Counted from the first letter of the stretch, positions 52,308 to 63,464 are shown. The stretch is 64,000 nt of DNA from Sphingomonas sp. Leaf230 (GCF_001421745.1 NZ_LMKW01000009.1:1-64000); one strand, 5' to 3'. A program made the numbers and translations. The notes: generated from the sequence alone by a model not told the origin.

Positions 52308-53485
52308 CGGCTTAATATCCTGAGCTCGGCATCGATTGACGCAAGCTGTACGGTTCGCGCCGGGAGATAGTCACCCAACCACCCGAGATGCGTAAGCCAA
52401 GACGCCAGCAACCCGCGGCTGTCGTACAGAACCCAAATGCCACCGGTCCCGCTTCCGACAAGTGAAATCGCATGGAAAATCTTGTTGATACCAGGTGCGC
52501 CCGGTACCCCGACCATCGGTACCACTGCCAGAGTTTTGTTAGGCGCGAGTTCGATTTCGATCCAGCGTTCAGGTTGCAGTACCGGCGTGAATCCACGGTC
52601 GCGGGCGTTGTCGCAAAACGAATCAATAAGATAGTTGTGGCGGGCCGCCATAGCTCTAGCGCGCAAGGTCTCGGCCTTGTCACATATGGCTGCGAGCGCC
52701 GCATCGCCGAGAAGAGCGGCGGTATCGAATGGCGGTGGCGCAGCGAAATCCACGTCGTCTAGGCTGTGGAAATAACTGAAAGCCGAGGTAGGGTCTTCGG
52801 CCTGGCCCGGCCACAGCACGTGCAGGATCTGAATATTGGTAAGGTTGGCTCGAGCCATTTCGTCGACCGTCCAGCGGCTGTTCCGAAAATGCTCGGTGTC
52901 GATCAGGACCACGACATCGCTGTCGGATAACCGGTGCCAGAGCTCGGCTTGAAAATCGATAGCCGGCGGCACGGTGCGCGTATCGATGAACACGTCAAAT
53001 CCACGAGCGTCGAATGCGTCGTACAGTTGATCGGCGACGGCCTTGGAATCGATGCGGCGATAACTGATGAATAAGCGGCGTTCTTGGCGCAGCAGTCGAA
53101 AATTTTCGAGTATCAGCGATACGACGCGGTCGATGTTCTGGTTTGGTGCCTGTACCTCGAGCGCGTTGACGTGGCGCAGCTTCGGCGGGATCTCATCCCA
53201 GACACGGTCGAGGTCGGAAACGCAGGTGATTATGACAATTGAATCGTCGAGCAGCGCTTGCAGGGACGGATGCCCGGCATCGTCGGCGCCCGCATAGCCT
53301 AGGAACAAAGCAGTCGCCGGCAATGCGGTATCCCGCACTGATGCATCACATTCCTTGATGACCCGTATCGTCTCCGCCGCGATGCCGAGCTCGCCCAAGC
53401 GCTTAAATAGTCGGTCGAGAATGACATCGACCCGGCTATCGATTTCAGCGAGCAGCTGCAGCTGGTAGACGGGCGCGGCGGTCAT
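52304..53485 (-). CDS. TIR-domain protein, third gene of TIR/SLOG operon
   Basis: The 393-residue protein has an unassigned N-terminal domain (1-130) and a TIR domain (about 135-245). The TIR domain has RLFISYRRIDSKAVADQL, FDVFIDTRTVP and the likely catalytic Glu in WTVDEMARA. A C-terminal unassigned alpha/beta domain follows. The start MTAAPVY at 53485 overlaps the previous stop (ATGA); a longer frame upstream is not needed. The family's usual activity is NAD+ cleavage. Confidence 0.85.
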   Translation of the reverse strand: MTAAPVYQLQLLAEIDSRVDVILDRLFKRLGELGIAAETIRVIKECDASVRDTALPATALFLGYAGADDAGHPSLQALLDDSIVIITCVSDLDRVWDEIPPKLRHVNALEVQAPNQNIDRVVSLILENFRLLRQERRLFISYRRIDSKAVADQLYDAFDARGFDVFIDTRTVPPAIDFQAELWHRLSDSDVVVLIDTEHFRNSRWTVDEMARANLTNIQILHVLWPGQAEDPTSAFSYFHSLDDVDFAAPPPFDTAALLGDAALAAICDKAETLRARAMAARHNYLIDSFCDNARDRGFTPVLQPERWIEIELAPNKTLAVVPMVGVPGAPGINKIFHAISLVGSGTGGIWVLYDSRGLLASWLTHLGWLGDYLPARTVQLASIDAELRILSR

Positions 53486-55509
53486 GCGTGCTCGGACAAT
53501 GGTGTAGAGTCGCTTGTCAGTTTGCGGTCGGCCGCGGCTGATGCCGCCTTGTCTATCCAATTGGCGAGATTGGCGGCACCGTCATCCACGACCCAGTCAT
53601 AGGATGAATAAAGCTTGCTGAGCGGCATGAGTTCATCGCCAGCCTCCACTTGCCAAGCCTCAAGCGGATTGGGCGCAGGCAATCCTAGCTGTCCGTTCAG
53701 ATCCGGAAGCCGGTGCATATCGATTGCGATAATGCCTAGTCCTAATTCGTGACTGCGGAGAATTTCGAAATCAATTTCCGCGTGTAGGTCTGTTTCAGCG
53801 CCATAAAGAATCAAAATCGCCGACGCGCTGAGCAACTGATTGTCGATGAAAGTTTCTATCGCGCTTGGGCCTTCATGTCTTAGCGCGTCCCAGGATAATT
53901 TGTCGAGGTGCGGCACTTCAGCGAAAGTTTCGTGGTTGCCTAAGGCGGTACGGACCTGAGCTGCCCGCCAGCTATCGATATCGTGGCTAATGCTGATGTA
54001 AATCTTGCGGCGTAAGATTTCCCCGCTCTGACGCGTCAGGTCGCGGACGAAAGCTTCTATTCGCTCGCGATGCTCGTGTGGCTTGCCCAACTGGAGCCAC
54101 TGTTCCGCCAGCTCGCGTAGGCGCTGTTTGAGGTCAAGGCGTCCATTGTCCAGAAAGTCAGCCAGCACATCGGGCCAGATGCGCATAGTGACGCGCCCTT
54201 GCAGCAGCCATTCGTAGGCGACGGCGTCCAACGAGTGCGGGACCGACTTGCGGCGTAGTATCGACCATACTTCATACCAACCGCTGAACCTCGCACCATC
54301 GCCATGAAGCCATTCGAGAGCGATCGTCGGGAAGAATTGATGGTCGGGGAAGCGATTCAAGACCTTCGAAAGGACCATCATCCAGTGTCGACTCCGGTGT
54401 GACGACGTCATTAACCACTCCTCGATCTGAACGAGCGCCCATGGCCGGTGATCCGGGTCTTCAGAGACCAAAAGCATCACGCCGCCAAGATCTGGAAGTC
54501 GCATCAGGTGTTCGCGTCGCTGTTCAAAAAGGGAGATTAGCGCATGGCGCTCACTTTGATGGCCTTCGATCCACATTGCGCGCCACATGCGCACCCAGCC
54601 GTCACGCGGACCGGTCCGACCATTACTCGCGAAGACATGATCCTCTGTGTGGAGATAGTGGTAGGCGACCGAGATCAAGTCGGCTTCGGGAAAATGCCTG
54701 CCATCCCAAAGCCGCTGCCAGACTATCGCCCAATGCATGCCTGGATGCTGCAATTCCTCAAGCCAGCGAAGGGCTAGCCGCGCGATCGACGGCTGCGATG
54801 GAAGGCAGATCTGTTCAAGGACATTCTGCCGGCGTTTTCGTAGCAACAGAAAACCAAACAGCTTGCCTGCTTCGTACCGCTGAGAGTTGCCGTCTTGGAG
54901 CCATTCGATGGCCGCTTCGAACAACGCACCTTGGGGCCCAAATTGACGCCAAGCTTTGGAAAATTCACCGATCCAGTCGCGGGACTGTGCCTGCCTTAGC
55001 TCGCGCAAGGCCGCAGCAAGGCGATCGACTTCCGGGTCCGGCACCTCGCTCGTACGTCGCCGAATTGAAATCTCGCGGGCTCTCCAGCGCATTCCGTGCG
55101 CCGGGTCGCCGAATCGGTGTGCGGCGACGTCGATTGCGCGCGCCAGCCCTGCACTGTCGCCGCGGAACTCCATGACCTCGGTCGCAAAGAAAGCGTCCGA
55201 TCCGTCGTCTGCAAAAGAGTAATTTGCGAGCAGGCTGCGGATCTCGGCCGCAGTTCCACTGTGCAGCTTACCCTTGCCGTCGACGAAGCCGATGACGCCG
55301 TCACCGCCGACCCCCACTTCCATCACCGGAATCGTTCCGGCGTACGTCTCGAAGATGCTTGGATCGAAGCGCAGAAACGATCCGATACAGTGCTGCTCGT
55401 CAAGCTCCTGTACAAAGCGTGCCGTACTGTCCGGCGCGCCGAAAAAAGGAATGACGAAGGTCGGTCGTGACGGTCCCGGATAGAGGAACCCGCACATCGC
55501 AGCACTCAT
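53482..55509 (-). CDS. Large protein with helical repeats and C-terminal ThsB-like TIR domain
   Basis: The 675-residue protein has three parts. The N-terminal 170 residues, with FVIPFFGAPDSTARFVQELD and MEVGVGGDGVIGFVDG, are unassigned. Residues about 180-500 form helical repeats of roughly 45 residues, often with W..EWL. The C-terminal TIR domain of the MTH538 type has KIYISISHDIDSW, AILILYGAETD and EIDFEILRSH. Repeats may recognise phage material and the TIR domain then signal. It is the second gene, with the start overlapping the upstream stop. Confidence 0.78.
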   Translation of the reverse strand: MSAAMCGFLYPGPSRPTFVIPFFGAPDSTARFVQELDEQHCIGSFLRFDPSIFETYAGTIPVMEVGVGGDGVIGFVDGKGKLHSGTAAEIRSLLANYSFADDGSDAFFATEVMEFRGDSAGLARAIDVAAHRFGDPAHGMRWRAREISIRRRTSEVPDPEVDRLAAALRELRQAQSRDWIGEFSKAWRQFGPQGALFEAAIEWLQDGNSQRYEAGKLFGFLLLRKRRQNVLEQICLPSQPSIARLALRWLEELQHPGMHWAIVWQRLWDGRHFPEADLISVAYHYLHTEDHVFASNGRTGPRDGWVRMWRAMWIEGHQSERHALISLFEQRREHLMRLPDLGGVMLLVSEDPDHRPWALVQIEEWLMTSSHRSRHWMMVLSKVLNRFPDHQFFPTIALEWLHGDGARFSGWYEVWSILRRKSVPHSLDAVAYEWLLQGRVTMRIWPDVLADFLDNGRLDLKQRLRELAEQWLQLGKPHEHRERIEAFVRDLTRQSGEILRRKIYISISHDIDSWRAAQVRTALGNHETFAEVPHLDKLSWDALRHEGPSAIETFIDNQLLSASAILILYGAETDLHAEIDFEILRSHELGLGIIAIDMHRLPDLNGQLGLPAPNPLEAWQVEAGDELMPLSKLYSSYDWVVDDGAANLANWIDKAASAAADRKLTSDSTPLSEHA

Positions 55510-56297
55510 CACAGCCAGCCTCGAGACTGATAGAAATCGAGGACCTTCTGGTAGATCGTTCCGTAATAATGTTTGAGACTGAGCGAACTAATTGAATAGG
55601 TGATCGCCTCAGCCCCCCAGCGCGTCTCGATCGCTTCGCGCACCTCCACACTGTCGAGATAGACGGCCGGTAATATGACCGCGAGCGGCTTGGCAACAGT
55701 TAGATCGACATGCTGATCGCTTTGCACCTCTATGGTCAGGCGGCGGTCGTCGAACTGATCGGCATCGCGATTGTCGCCCGCGAGGCGATGCACTGCCATG
55801 ATCTCGGCATCGAGCGGCCCCAAGCTGAATTCTTCCACAAAGGCGTCTTCCGCCTTCGGCTTTAAATTGAAATAAGCCTTCGCGCTGCCGAAATAGGCGC
55901 CGATGATCCGCGCTGGCGCATCGATCACATCGCCAGTGTCGAACTCGCTGAGATCCATCATGGAAATGTAGTTTGGGTAGCGTTTCCCATGGTGCGCGCC
56001 GCTGTCGAATGGAAAGACCCGTTTGATACCCTTAATAGACGCATATTCAAAAATGAAGCAGCAGGGGAGCTCCCAATCGGCGGCTTGGGCGTCGCTGCTT
56101 TCGCTCTTGTAAGCGGGGCGGCCAACGAAGAAATAATTCAACTTTTCGCCGGCAAAAACATCACAGTCGACTGCGTCGATGCTGTCGTTTGGACGGATCG
56201 ATTTGATCAATCGATAAGCAGAAACCGACTGAACCAGCGGCAAGGTCGTCGATGCTTCGACTGAATTGCGTCTCAGAAAATCCGCTAGACTTGGCAT
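55509..56297 (-). CDS. Unassigned protein, first gene of TIR/SLOG operon
   Basis: The 262-residue soluble protein has the motifs YFFVGRPAYK, CCFIFEY, FPFDSGAHHGKR and MMDLSEFD, then a C-terminal helical part. No family is known to me, but the motifs look conserved and the central His/Asp cluster could be catalytic. ATG 56297 follows a strong ribosome site (AGGGGGAAAG); the longer open frame upstream lacks one. It starts the four-gene operon. Confidence 0.72.
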   Translation of the reverse strand: MPSLADFLRRNSVEASTTLPLVQSVSAYRLIKSIRPNDSIDAVDCDVFAGEKLNYFFVGRPAYKSESSDAQAADWELPCCFIFEYASIKGIKRVFPFDSGAHHGKRYPNYISMMDLSEFDTGDVIDAPARIIGAYFGSAKAYFNLKPKAEDAFVEEFSLGPLDAEIMAVHRLAGDNRDADQFDDRRLTIEVQSDQHVDLTVAKPLAVILPAVYLDSVEVREAIETRWGAEAITYSISSLSLKHYYGTIYQKVLDFYQSRGWL

Positions 56298-56707
56298 TCT
56301 TTCCCCCTGGCGGAAATTGTGGCGAAACTTTTCGACCGACGCAAACCACCTTTGCGCAGTAGAATCGCGCTGGTGCCCGCTACGGCCTGACGTCGACAAC
56401 GCCAAGAGGGTGGATACGAAAACCCGAAAGTCGAGCTATTGCTGGCCCCGAAACTTTCTGTAGAAAACCCGTCTCGTCGAACGTTTTTCGCGCAGGTGAA
56501 GCCCTTATGCTCAGCCGGCAGACATGCTCCCGAACGTCTTGCCTAAGCCCGACGAAATGATTCTTCGCTTGAAATGTGAGCGGCCGCTCGAGCCGAGCTC
56601 AGATCCGCGAGCGCGCTGCCGACTGACGTGAGAACGGCGCTAACGACCTTATTCAACCGATATTTCCGCTATGGTGTGGTGTCCCGAACAAGTCTCTAGG
56701 CAACGGA
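56298..56707. other. 410-bp intergenic stretch upstream of the TIR/SLOG operon
   Basis: It contains the presumed promoter of the TIR/SLOG operon and the end of the SDR operon. No gene with support is seen. Confidence 0.4.
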
Positions 56708-57537
56708 TCAGTTTTGCATGAACTTGGCAAAGGCGTCGCGCCAATCGGCATGCCAGCGGGACAGGGCCGGACGGTTTTCGATCAGGTCTCCCGCCGCCCA
56801 CGCTATACGCTTCGCGTCCTGTTCGGACGTCGTCTCGTTGTCCGGGCACAGGATGTAGAAGTCGCCCGCTGCCACGCGGTCCATCATCAGTGCCACGACC
56901 TGTTCGGGTGTCCAAGCACCAGCCGGTTTTTCCGCCAGCCGGCCAGCCGTCATCCCGGTCCAGGTGAACCCCGGCACAAGCAGATGGGCGCTGACCCGAC
57001 TTCCGGTGCGTTCGCGCAAACTGTGCGCAAGGCCTTCGGTCAGCGCTTTCACCCCGGCCTTGCTGACGTTGTAGGCGGTGTTGCCGGGAGGCTGCGTGAT
57101 GCCCTGTTTGGAGCCGGTGTTGATGACGAGGGCAGGGGCCTCGCCTTCGGCCATGCCCGGGACGAAGGCCTGTACGCCGTGGATCACGCCCATCAGGTTG
57201 ACGCCGAGCACCTCGTCCCACTTCGCGGGGTCGGCAAAGACGTCACCGCCCGTGCCAATGCCGGCGTTGTTCATGAGCACCGAGACGGGACCGTGACGGT
57301 CGACCACGTCCTTTGCCAGCGCGGCCACCGCGGCACGATCCGCGACGTCGGCGGACAGCGCAACCGCGCCGTCCATCGAGGCTGCGGCCTGCTCTAGCTC
57401 CTCACCGGGACGGTCGACCAGAACCACCCGCATGCCCGCGGCGGCAAAGGCGCGCGCAGCGGCCAATCCAATGCCGCCAGCCGCACCCGTGACGACCGCA
57501 ATCTTGCCCGGTGCGATCGCCCCGAAAGATGGCACGC

Positions 57538-57541
<4 letters not shown>
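56708..57541 (-). CDS. Short-chain dehydrogenase/reductase
   Basis: The 277-residue NAD(P)-dependent oxidoreductase has TGAAGGIG, the NNAG motif in LMNNAGIG, the Ser in NTGSKQG and YNVSK (catalytic Tyr/Lys). The substrate is unknown. GTG 57541 overlaps the aldo-keto reductase stop (GTGA), so both are co-translated. Confidence 0.9.
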
Positions 57542-58524
<983 letters not shown>

Positions 58525-58569
58525 CAGATCAGTCCTTGTTGGCTGGCAATATGATTGGCGGTTGAAGGG

Positions 58570-58884
58570 CTACGGTCTGCGGGATCGCGAAGGTTCGTCC
58601 CAAACGTCGGCGGCCGTGAGCAGGACTGGGGGCTCCCCGCCCAGCCGGCTGACGAACTCCCGCCGCGCGATACGGTGTATGTCGGACTCGAATTCCCCAT
58701 ACGTCTCGATCGCGGTATCGCTGTCGATGCCGTCAAGGTCCGGGTCGACGAACTCCGCCAACGCCTCGCTCGTGATCAGGAACTCGACCATGCCGAGGTC
58801 GGTGTGACCGAGGAACAGCACGCCATTGCGCTCGGCGAGCCATTCATAGTCGCCCGGCTCGAAGCGAACGCTCGCAGACGCCAT
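58570..58884 (-). CDS. Small protein, possibly DUF1488-like
   Basis: The 104-residue product has a compact N-terminal part (VRFEPGDYEWLAERNGVLFLGH), then MVEFLITSEALAEF, in a pattern like DUF1488 proteins. The match is partial. It lies 3 bp after the next small gene on the same strand. Confidence 0.5.
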   Translation of the reverse strand: MASASVRFEPGDYEWLAERNGVLFLGHTDLGMVEFLITSEALAEFVDPDLDGIDSDTAIETYGEFESDIHRIARREFVSRLGGEPPVLLTAADVWDEPSRSRRP

Positions 58885-58887
58885 GGC

Positions 58888-59172
58888 TCAGCCCTCGTCG
58901 TTCGCGCTGGGCAACCGCTCGGCGAGCGCGGCGATACCGTCACAGGCCAGCGTCGCATGCGCCGCACCGTCGATGTGCAAGGGACGCTCCGGCGTAAGCA
59001 CGGCAGCGTCGCGATGCTCGGGATCGAGCGTCATCCACGTACGGACAGCGCCCTCCAGGCTGGTCACCTCGGCGAGGTCCGCGTCCCCACGCGGCACGTT
59101 CTCCAGCGCAGCACTCATCCACCAGTCGATGTCCGGCGTCTTCGCATCGTCGCCCCAGGTTGCTTCCGTCAT
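58888..59172 (-). CDS. Hypothetical protein, 94 residues
   Basis: The product is acidic and soluble (DIDWWMSAALENVPRGD; VRTWMTLDPEHRDAAVL). It precedes the DUF1488-like gene by 3 bp, forming a pair. No family was recognised. Confidence 0.5.
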   Translation of the reverse strand: MTEATWGDDAKTPDIDWWMSAALENVPRGDADLAEVTSLEGAVRTWMTLDPEHRDAAVLTPERPLHIDGAAHATLACDGIAALAERLPSANDEG

Positions 59173-59269
59173 GCAGGTACCTCGTCATTGCCGGCGATGC
59201 GGCTTCCTGCCCGTTCAAGCGCTCATATTCCAAAGCTGGTTCCGTTTGGAACGTGCGATGGGAGGAGTT

Positions 59270-60072
59270 CCGACGAAATCCTGCGGATGCGCTAGGCATA
59301 CGTCGGACTTTGAACTCGTTTGCCCGAGCTTCCCGCCTCAAACCGATATCAGAGTGGTTCCATGCACCTTCGGGGCTGAATGCCGCCGTTGCGTCCTTCA
59401 CGAGCGTGACGTGATAGCCCAACTCCATGCCGTAGCGTCCGGTCGACTCGATGCACGTGTTGGCGATGAAACCGACGAGGATGATCTTCTCTATCCGGTG
59501 CTGCTTAAGCTGCATGTCGAGGTCGGTCGTTGCGAACCCGCTCTGCGCCCAATGCTCCTGGATGATCACGTCGCCTTTCTGCGGTCCGAATTCCTTGTTG
59601 AACTCGCCACCCCATGTGCCGACTTCGAACATCTTACCTGCTTGGGCTGGGTCTGCATCGACGTCATCTGCCGCCAATGGTCGTGATCGCCCTCATGCGA
59701 GCGATGGTGCGGGACGATGAATACCTGCATGCCCGCAGATCGTACGGCCGGTATCAGCTTGCGCAGATTATCGAACATTCCGGAGGCTTCGGCGGTCGGC
59801 CTGATTGCTTCATACGCTTTGCCGCCAGGCGTCATGAAGTCGCTGTAGGGATCGACCATGAGGAGGGCAGTTGTGCCTGAGGCATAGATCTTGTCGGTCA
59901 CGGCATGTTCCTTTCTCAAATCGGTAGAAGAGGGCTTCGCGCGGACGCTGTGGCCGGACGCGGCTTGTGCCCATCCGGGCAGAACGAGAGCGGCGGCACA
60001 GAGTGGCGCCAGCGACAACAGGTGGCGGCGATCGAGCGGGGTCATCGTCCGGCGTGACGGACCGAGCGACAT
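59270..60072 (-). pseudogene. Isochorismatase-family hydrolase, frameshifted
   Basis: Two frames together give one cysteine-hydrolase-type protein. The first (59566-60072) has a Tat-like signal and TTALLMVDPYSDFMTPGG, ending near HHRSHEGDHDHW. The second (from about 59650) has FEVGTWGGEFNKEFGP, VIIQEHWAQSGF and VGFIANTCIESTGRYGMELG with the catalytic Cys. The shift is near 59640-59660, and the C-terminus also departs from the family. The gene is divergent from hxlR. Confidence 0.72.
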
Positions 60073-60288
60073 TCCGTCAGCTCGGGCTTGCTTCTACCGG
60101 GTGGTGAAACGCCGTGTGGGGAAAGAGGCTGACGTTCCTTCGCAACGGCGTGTTTGCCGTCACTTCAATATATGAAGTCACTAATGATGGCCGGCAAGGT
60201 CACTTTCAAAATAAAAGCCAGGCATGCCGGGCGAGGCCTTGCCAGGGAAAGCACGAGCGCCACATTCAGAGGTGAAAGGAGTTTCGAG

Positions 60289-60813
60289 ATGAGTTGGGAC
60301 GCAGTTTCCGATACCGTCTGCCCGATCGCGCGCTCACTCTCCGTGGTGGGAGATCGCTGGACGATGCTCATCCTGCGGGAACTGGTGATGGGGGTTCGGC
60401 GGTTCGATGAAATTCAGGCTCAGACCGGGATGTCGTCCAACCTGCTATCGGTCCGTTTGAAGAGGCTCGAGACCGACGGTGTCATCGAACGTCGCGCCTA
60501 CAGCGAACGCCCTAAACGATACGAGTACTACGCGACCGAGAAGGGAAAGGAACTGGACCCGATCCTTCTGCTACTTCGGTCTTGGGGAACGAAATGGGGC
60601 GGTTACGCTGAAGACGAGGATCTGGCATCCGAACTCGTGCACAAGGAAACGGGAGAGCGGGTTCATCCTGAGTGGCGACCACCAGCCAATGGAAACCCGT
60701 TCTCGTTCGATGACGTGGACGCGACGCTCAGCCCAGCGTTCGAGGCGGAACGGGCAGCTCGACGAACGGCGTTCCAAAACGGAAAACGCTCCGTGGCGCG
60801 GGGCGCGCAGTAG
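60289..60813 (+). CDS. HxlR-family transcriptional regulator
   Basis: The 174-residue regulator has a winged helix of the HxlR type: CPIARSLSVVGDRWTMLILREL, RRFDEIQAQTGMSSNLLS and LKRLETDGVIERR. ATG 60289 has AAAGGAG upstream. It is divergent from the broken isochorismatase gene and convergent with the next gene. It likely controls the adjacent oxidoreductase genes, perhaps in response to electrophiles; this is inferred. Confidence 0.9.
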   Translation: MSWDAVSDTVCPIARSLSVVGDRWTMLILRELVMGVRRFDEIQAQTGMSSNLLSVRLKRLETDGVIERRAYSERPKRYEYYATEKGKELDPILLLLRSWGTKWGGYAEDEDLASELVHKETGERVHPEWRPPANGNPFSFDDVDATLSPAFEAERAARRTAFQNGKRSVARGAQ

Positions 60814-60815
60814 CC

Positions 60816-62036
60816 TCACTGGTCGATGTACCGACCCCCGAACGTCACGCTACTGCGATGACGGAGGATGAACGCGTCCTCGGTGACGTTCGCGCTGGCG
60901 ATGACGGCGCCACTGGTCCGAAGGGCTGGGTGATCCATGATGGCGGCTAGCGGGCGCCCCTTGCATCCGATAGCCAATGAGGCCGGGTAGGCACCGTGCA
61001 ACGTCAGCTGGCCGTCATCATATCGACCTTGGTCGCATTCGATGGATGTCCGCAGCACGCCTTCGATCCAGCTTAGAGTATTGAGGCATCCCCATCGTCT
61101 GAACTGCAGTTCGCCGCGAGGGTCGCCGATGCGGGCGGCGCGCGCGGCGAGCAAGGTTGCAGACGGTTCGAGGTCTGCGGCGTTAATCAGTGCCAGTGAA
61201 ACGTCCGTAATCGAACCGATGGAACCCGAGGCTTGTAGATCTCCGAGAAGCGTCGTCCTGCGGCGCTGCGTTCGGCCGTGAAGGCGCTGATGATCCCGTA
61301 TGTCAGCATTGGTCCAGACGGGCTCGGACGGACTCGGCGAGTAAGATAGCGAGTCGTCTAGTAGCGTAGTCACCACCGTGTAGTGACGGAGAGGAAGCCG
61401 ATCGGCGGGTTCAGCCGACGGGATTGGGGCCATGCGCAGCCAGAGCGGAACACATCCGGCGCCGATCCGCGCCGCGGTCTTCTCCAACGCCCCACGCAGT
61501 GCGACTTCGCGTCGAGCAACGGTCCGACGGTTCCGTACGGCAGCCTCGACGTGCTGCATCACCTCACTGACGGTTCGAGTGAGTGATGCCGGTCCATTGG
61601 CAAACGCGCACACCTCGACGGCGATCGGCAATATGAAATCTGCCAGATCGACGTCGATTGTCAGGCATTCCCGTTCGTTCGGTCCGGTTATGGCTACGCG
61701 CACATCCTTCGCGGCAGGTGCCGTCACCCTTTCTTGGCGCAGTCGCTCAGCCTGGAGTTCCAGGTTTGCCACAAGCTGACGAACATCGTTGGCGGGCACC
61801 GCGACGTCTCCGACGCGGAGTGCCGATCTGCCATCCCAAGGGATGCCAGACCAATCGATCATATTCCGCTGCCACCTGATCGGTGACGCCCGAATGCTCG
61901 TCGCGAGCGATAGTATGTCGGACGTCCGCCTACGCCACCATAGCTGATCGGTGGTCATGTCAGCTCGAGCGCTGTCGACGGTCGCTCCGTTCATGGTCGG
62001 CCCTTTCATTGGACGCCGTCGGACCACCGATGTCAT
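60816..62036 (-). CDS. Unassigned protein, paralogue of upstream gene
   Basis: The 406-residue protein is homologous to the product of 62196-63464: both share DFILPxA, ALExTAAxIGxGxxPLWLR, RDHxxxxxxxxxR and a DxGxLxL region. No known domain is seen. Starts at 62036, 62009 (MKGP) or 61994 (MNGA) are possible. It ends 2 bp from the hxlR stop, convergent. It is probably expressed with the TIR gene upstream. Confidence 0.65.
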   Translation of the reverse strand: MTSVVRRRPMKGPTMNGATVDSARADMTTDQLWWRRRTSDILSLATSIRASPIRWQRNMIDWSGIPWDGRSALRVGDVAVPANDVRQLVANLELQAERLRQERVTAPAAKDVRVAITGPNERECLTIDVDLADFILPIAVEVCAFANGPASLTRTVSEVMQHVEAAVRNRRTVARREVALRGALEKTAARIGAGCVPLWLRMAPIPSAEPADRLPLRHYTVVTTLLDDSLSYSPSPSEPVWTNADIRDHQRLHGRTQRRRTTLLGDLQASGSIGSITDVSLALINAADLEPSATLLAARAARIGDPRGELQFRRWGCLNTLSWIEGVLRTSIECDQGRYDDGQLTLHGAYPASLAIGCKGRPLAAIMDHPALRTSGAVIASANVTEDAFILRHRSSVTFGGRYIDQ

Positions 62037-62195
62037 CGAGGGGCGCGTTCAGCATTGATACGTCGGCACCAAGACGGCGAGACGGCAAGAGACGATCGCC
62101 ACTCATCGCTCGCCACTGGGTACCGCTCGTCTTCACCCTGTTTGCGAGGCTCGCGGACGAATGGCCTGTTGGCGATTGCCCGAGACGGAGGTGGA

Positions 62196-63464
62196 TCAGG
62201 CGGCATTGGGCATTGCCTCTGCGTCGTGATGCGTTCGGGGGATCGCGACGCTTCGTATCGCGTGATACAGCTCCAATGCGCCGTCCCGCGCTTCGACTTT
62301 CGTCACTAGGAGGTCTTCGCCGGCAAGGGCGACATGATCTAGAAAATTCCGCATCAGTTTGCCTTCGGCCTGGGCGATGATCGAGGGCGGATAATCCCCC
62401 CAAATCGTGAGGCAGTCACGATAGTAGTGCCCTCCGGGAAAGCTCAACGACAGCAGCAGGTGGCCATCTTCGTAGTGCAGCGATTCCGAAGTCTTGCCGC
62501 GTTCGAAATGGATGCGGTTCCGATGATCAGCCAAGGCGGAGGAGATCGCCGATTCGAGCGTCTCACCGGGATCGAGTCCCTTGTCCGCGATGAAGGCGAG
62601 AGCCGTCTGACTGATGAGACCGACCGAATTGGTTGCTTGCAGACCCTGAAGGACCGTAGCTCGCGCAGCGTGCTTCTGGGCGTAGTAGGTTCGATGGTCG
62701 CGGACCTCCTGAACCGTGTGAATGCGCTCGGATCCGGTCGGGGCCCACAAGAGGGTTTCGTTGATCGTCGCGAACAGTACGACGTAGCCCACGTCGAGTA
62801 GATGCCTCGGATCGTCGTAGTAGGGAACATGCCCTAAACGCAGCCATAATGGAGCTGCTCCGTGGCCGATTTCGGCTGCCGTCTCCTCCAACGCACGACG
62901 CATGCCTGATTCACGTCGGACGACGCCGGCACGCGTCGCATCCGCCCCCTTCAGGAACTCAAGCATCTGACCGGCAACGGTTGCCATCGATGGGGCACGT
63001 TTTCCGATCGGTTGGCTCCCGTTAATGGCGAGGGGTAGAATGAAATCCACGAAATCAAAGTCAATGATCAGCAACGTGCTCGAGGCAATGCGGCAGATGC
63101 GGACGCTGGATGATGTCGGCATGGCAATCCGATCAGTCGGTAGAGCCCTCAGACCGCTGCGAAGATTGTCGAGCAGTTTGTCTATGTCCCGCGCCTTCAG
63201 ATCCTTGCCCCAAGGGACTTCGCCCACGACGACATCCGAACTGCCGTCCCAAGCTTCGCCAACACACTCTATGCGACTGACGTTGCCCTGCGTTGCCGAG
63301 GGCGGAAGCGAGCCGACCCAGCGATGGACGTCTGCGGCCTCAAGCCGCCAGTATGGACGATCATCTGCGAGGGTCGCGACGATCTCGATTCCGTTGAGTT
63401 TCTCATACATGTCCGTCTTGCCCTTCAACTTTTCCCACAACTGACGCCGATACGATTCCGACAT
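62196..63464 (-). CDS. Unassigned protein, tandem paralogue downstream of TIR gene
   Basis: The 422-residue protein has IIDFDFVDFILPLAING near residue 140, ALEETAAEIGHGAAPLWLRLG near residue 205, and an ending with HHDAEAMPNAA. No catalytic motif is recognised. It lies between the TIR gene and its paralogue, which may reflect duplication for ligand or substrate variation. Confidence 0.68.
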   Translation of the reverse strand: MSESYRRQLWEKLKGKTDMYEKLNGIEIVATLADDRPYWRLEAADVHRWVGSLPPSATQGNVSRIECVGEAWDGSSDVVVGEVPWGKDLKARDIDKLLDNLRSGLRALPTDRIAMPTSSSVRICRIASSTLLIIDFDFVDFILPLAINGSQPIGKRAPSMATVAGQMLEFLKGADATRAGVVRRESGMRRALEETAAEIGHGAAPLWLRLGHVPYYDDPRHLLDVGYVVLFATINETLLWAPTGSERIHTVQEVRDHRTYYAQKHAARATVLQGLQATNSVGLISQTALAFIADKGLDPGETLESAISSALADHRNRIHFERGKTSESLHYEDGHLLLSLSFPGGHYYRDCLTIWGDYPPSIIAQAEGKLMRNFLDHVALAGEDLLVTKVEARDGALELYHAIRSVAIPRTHHDAEAMPNAA

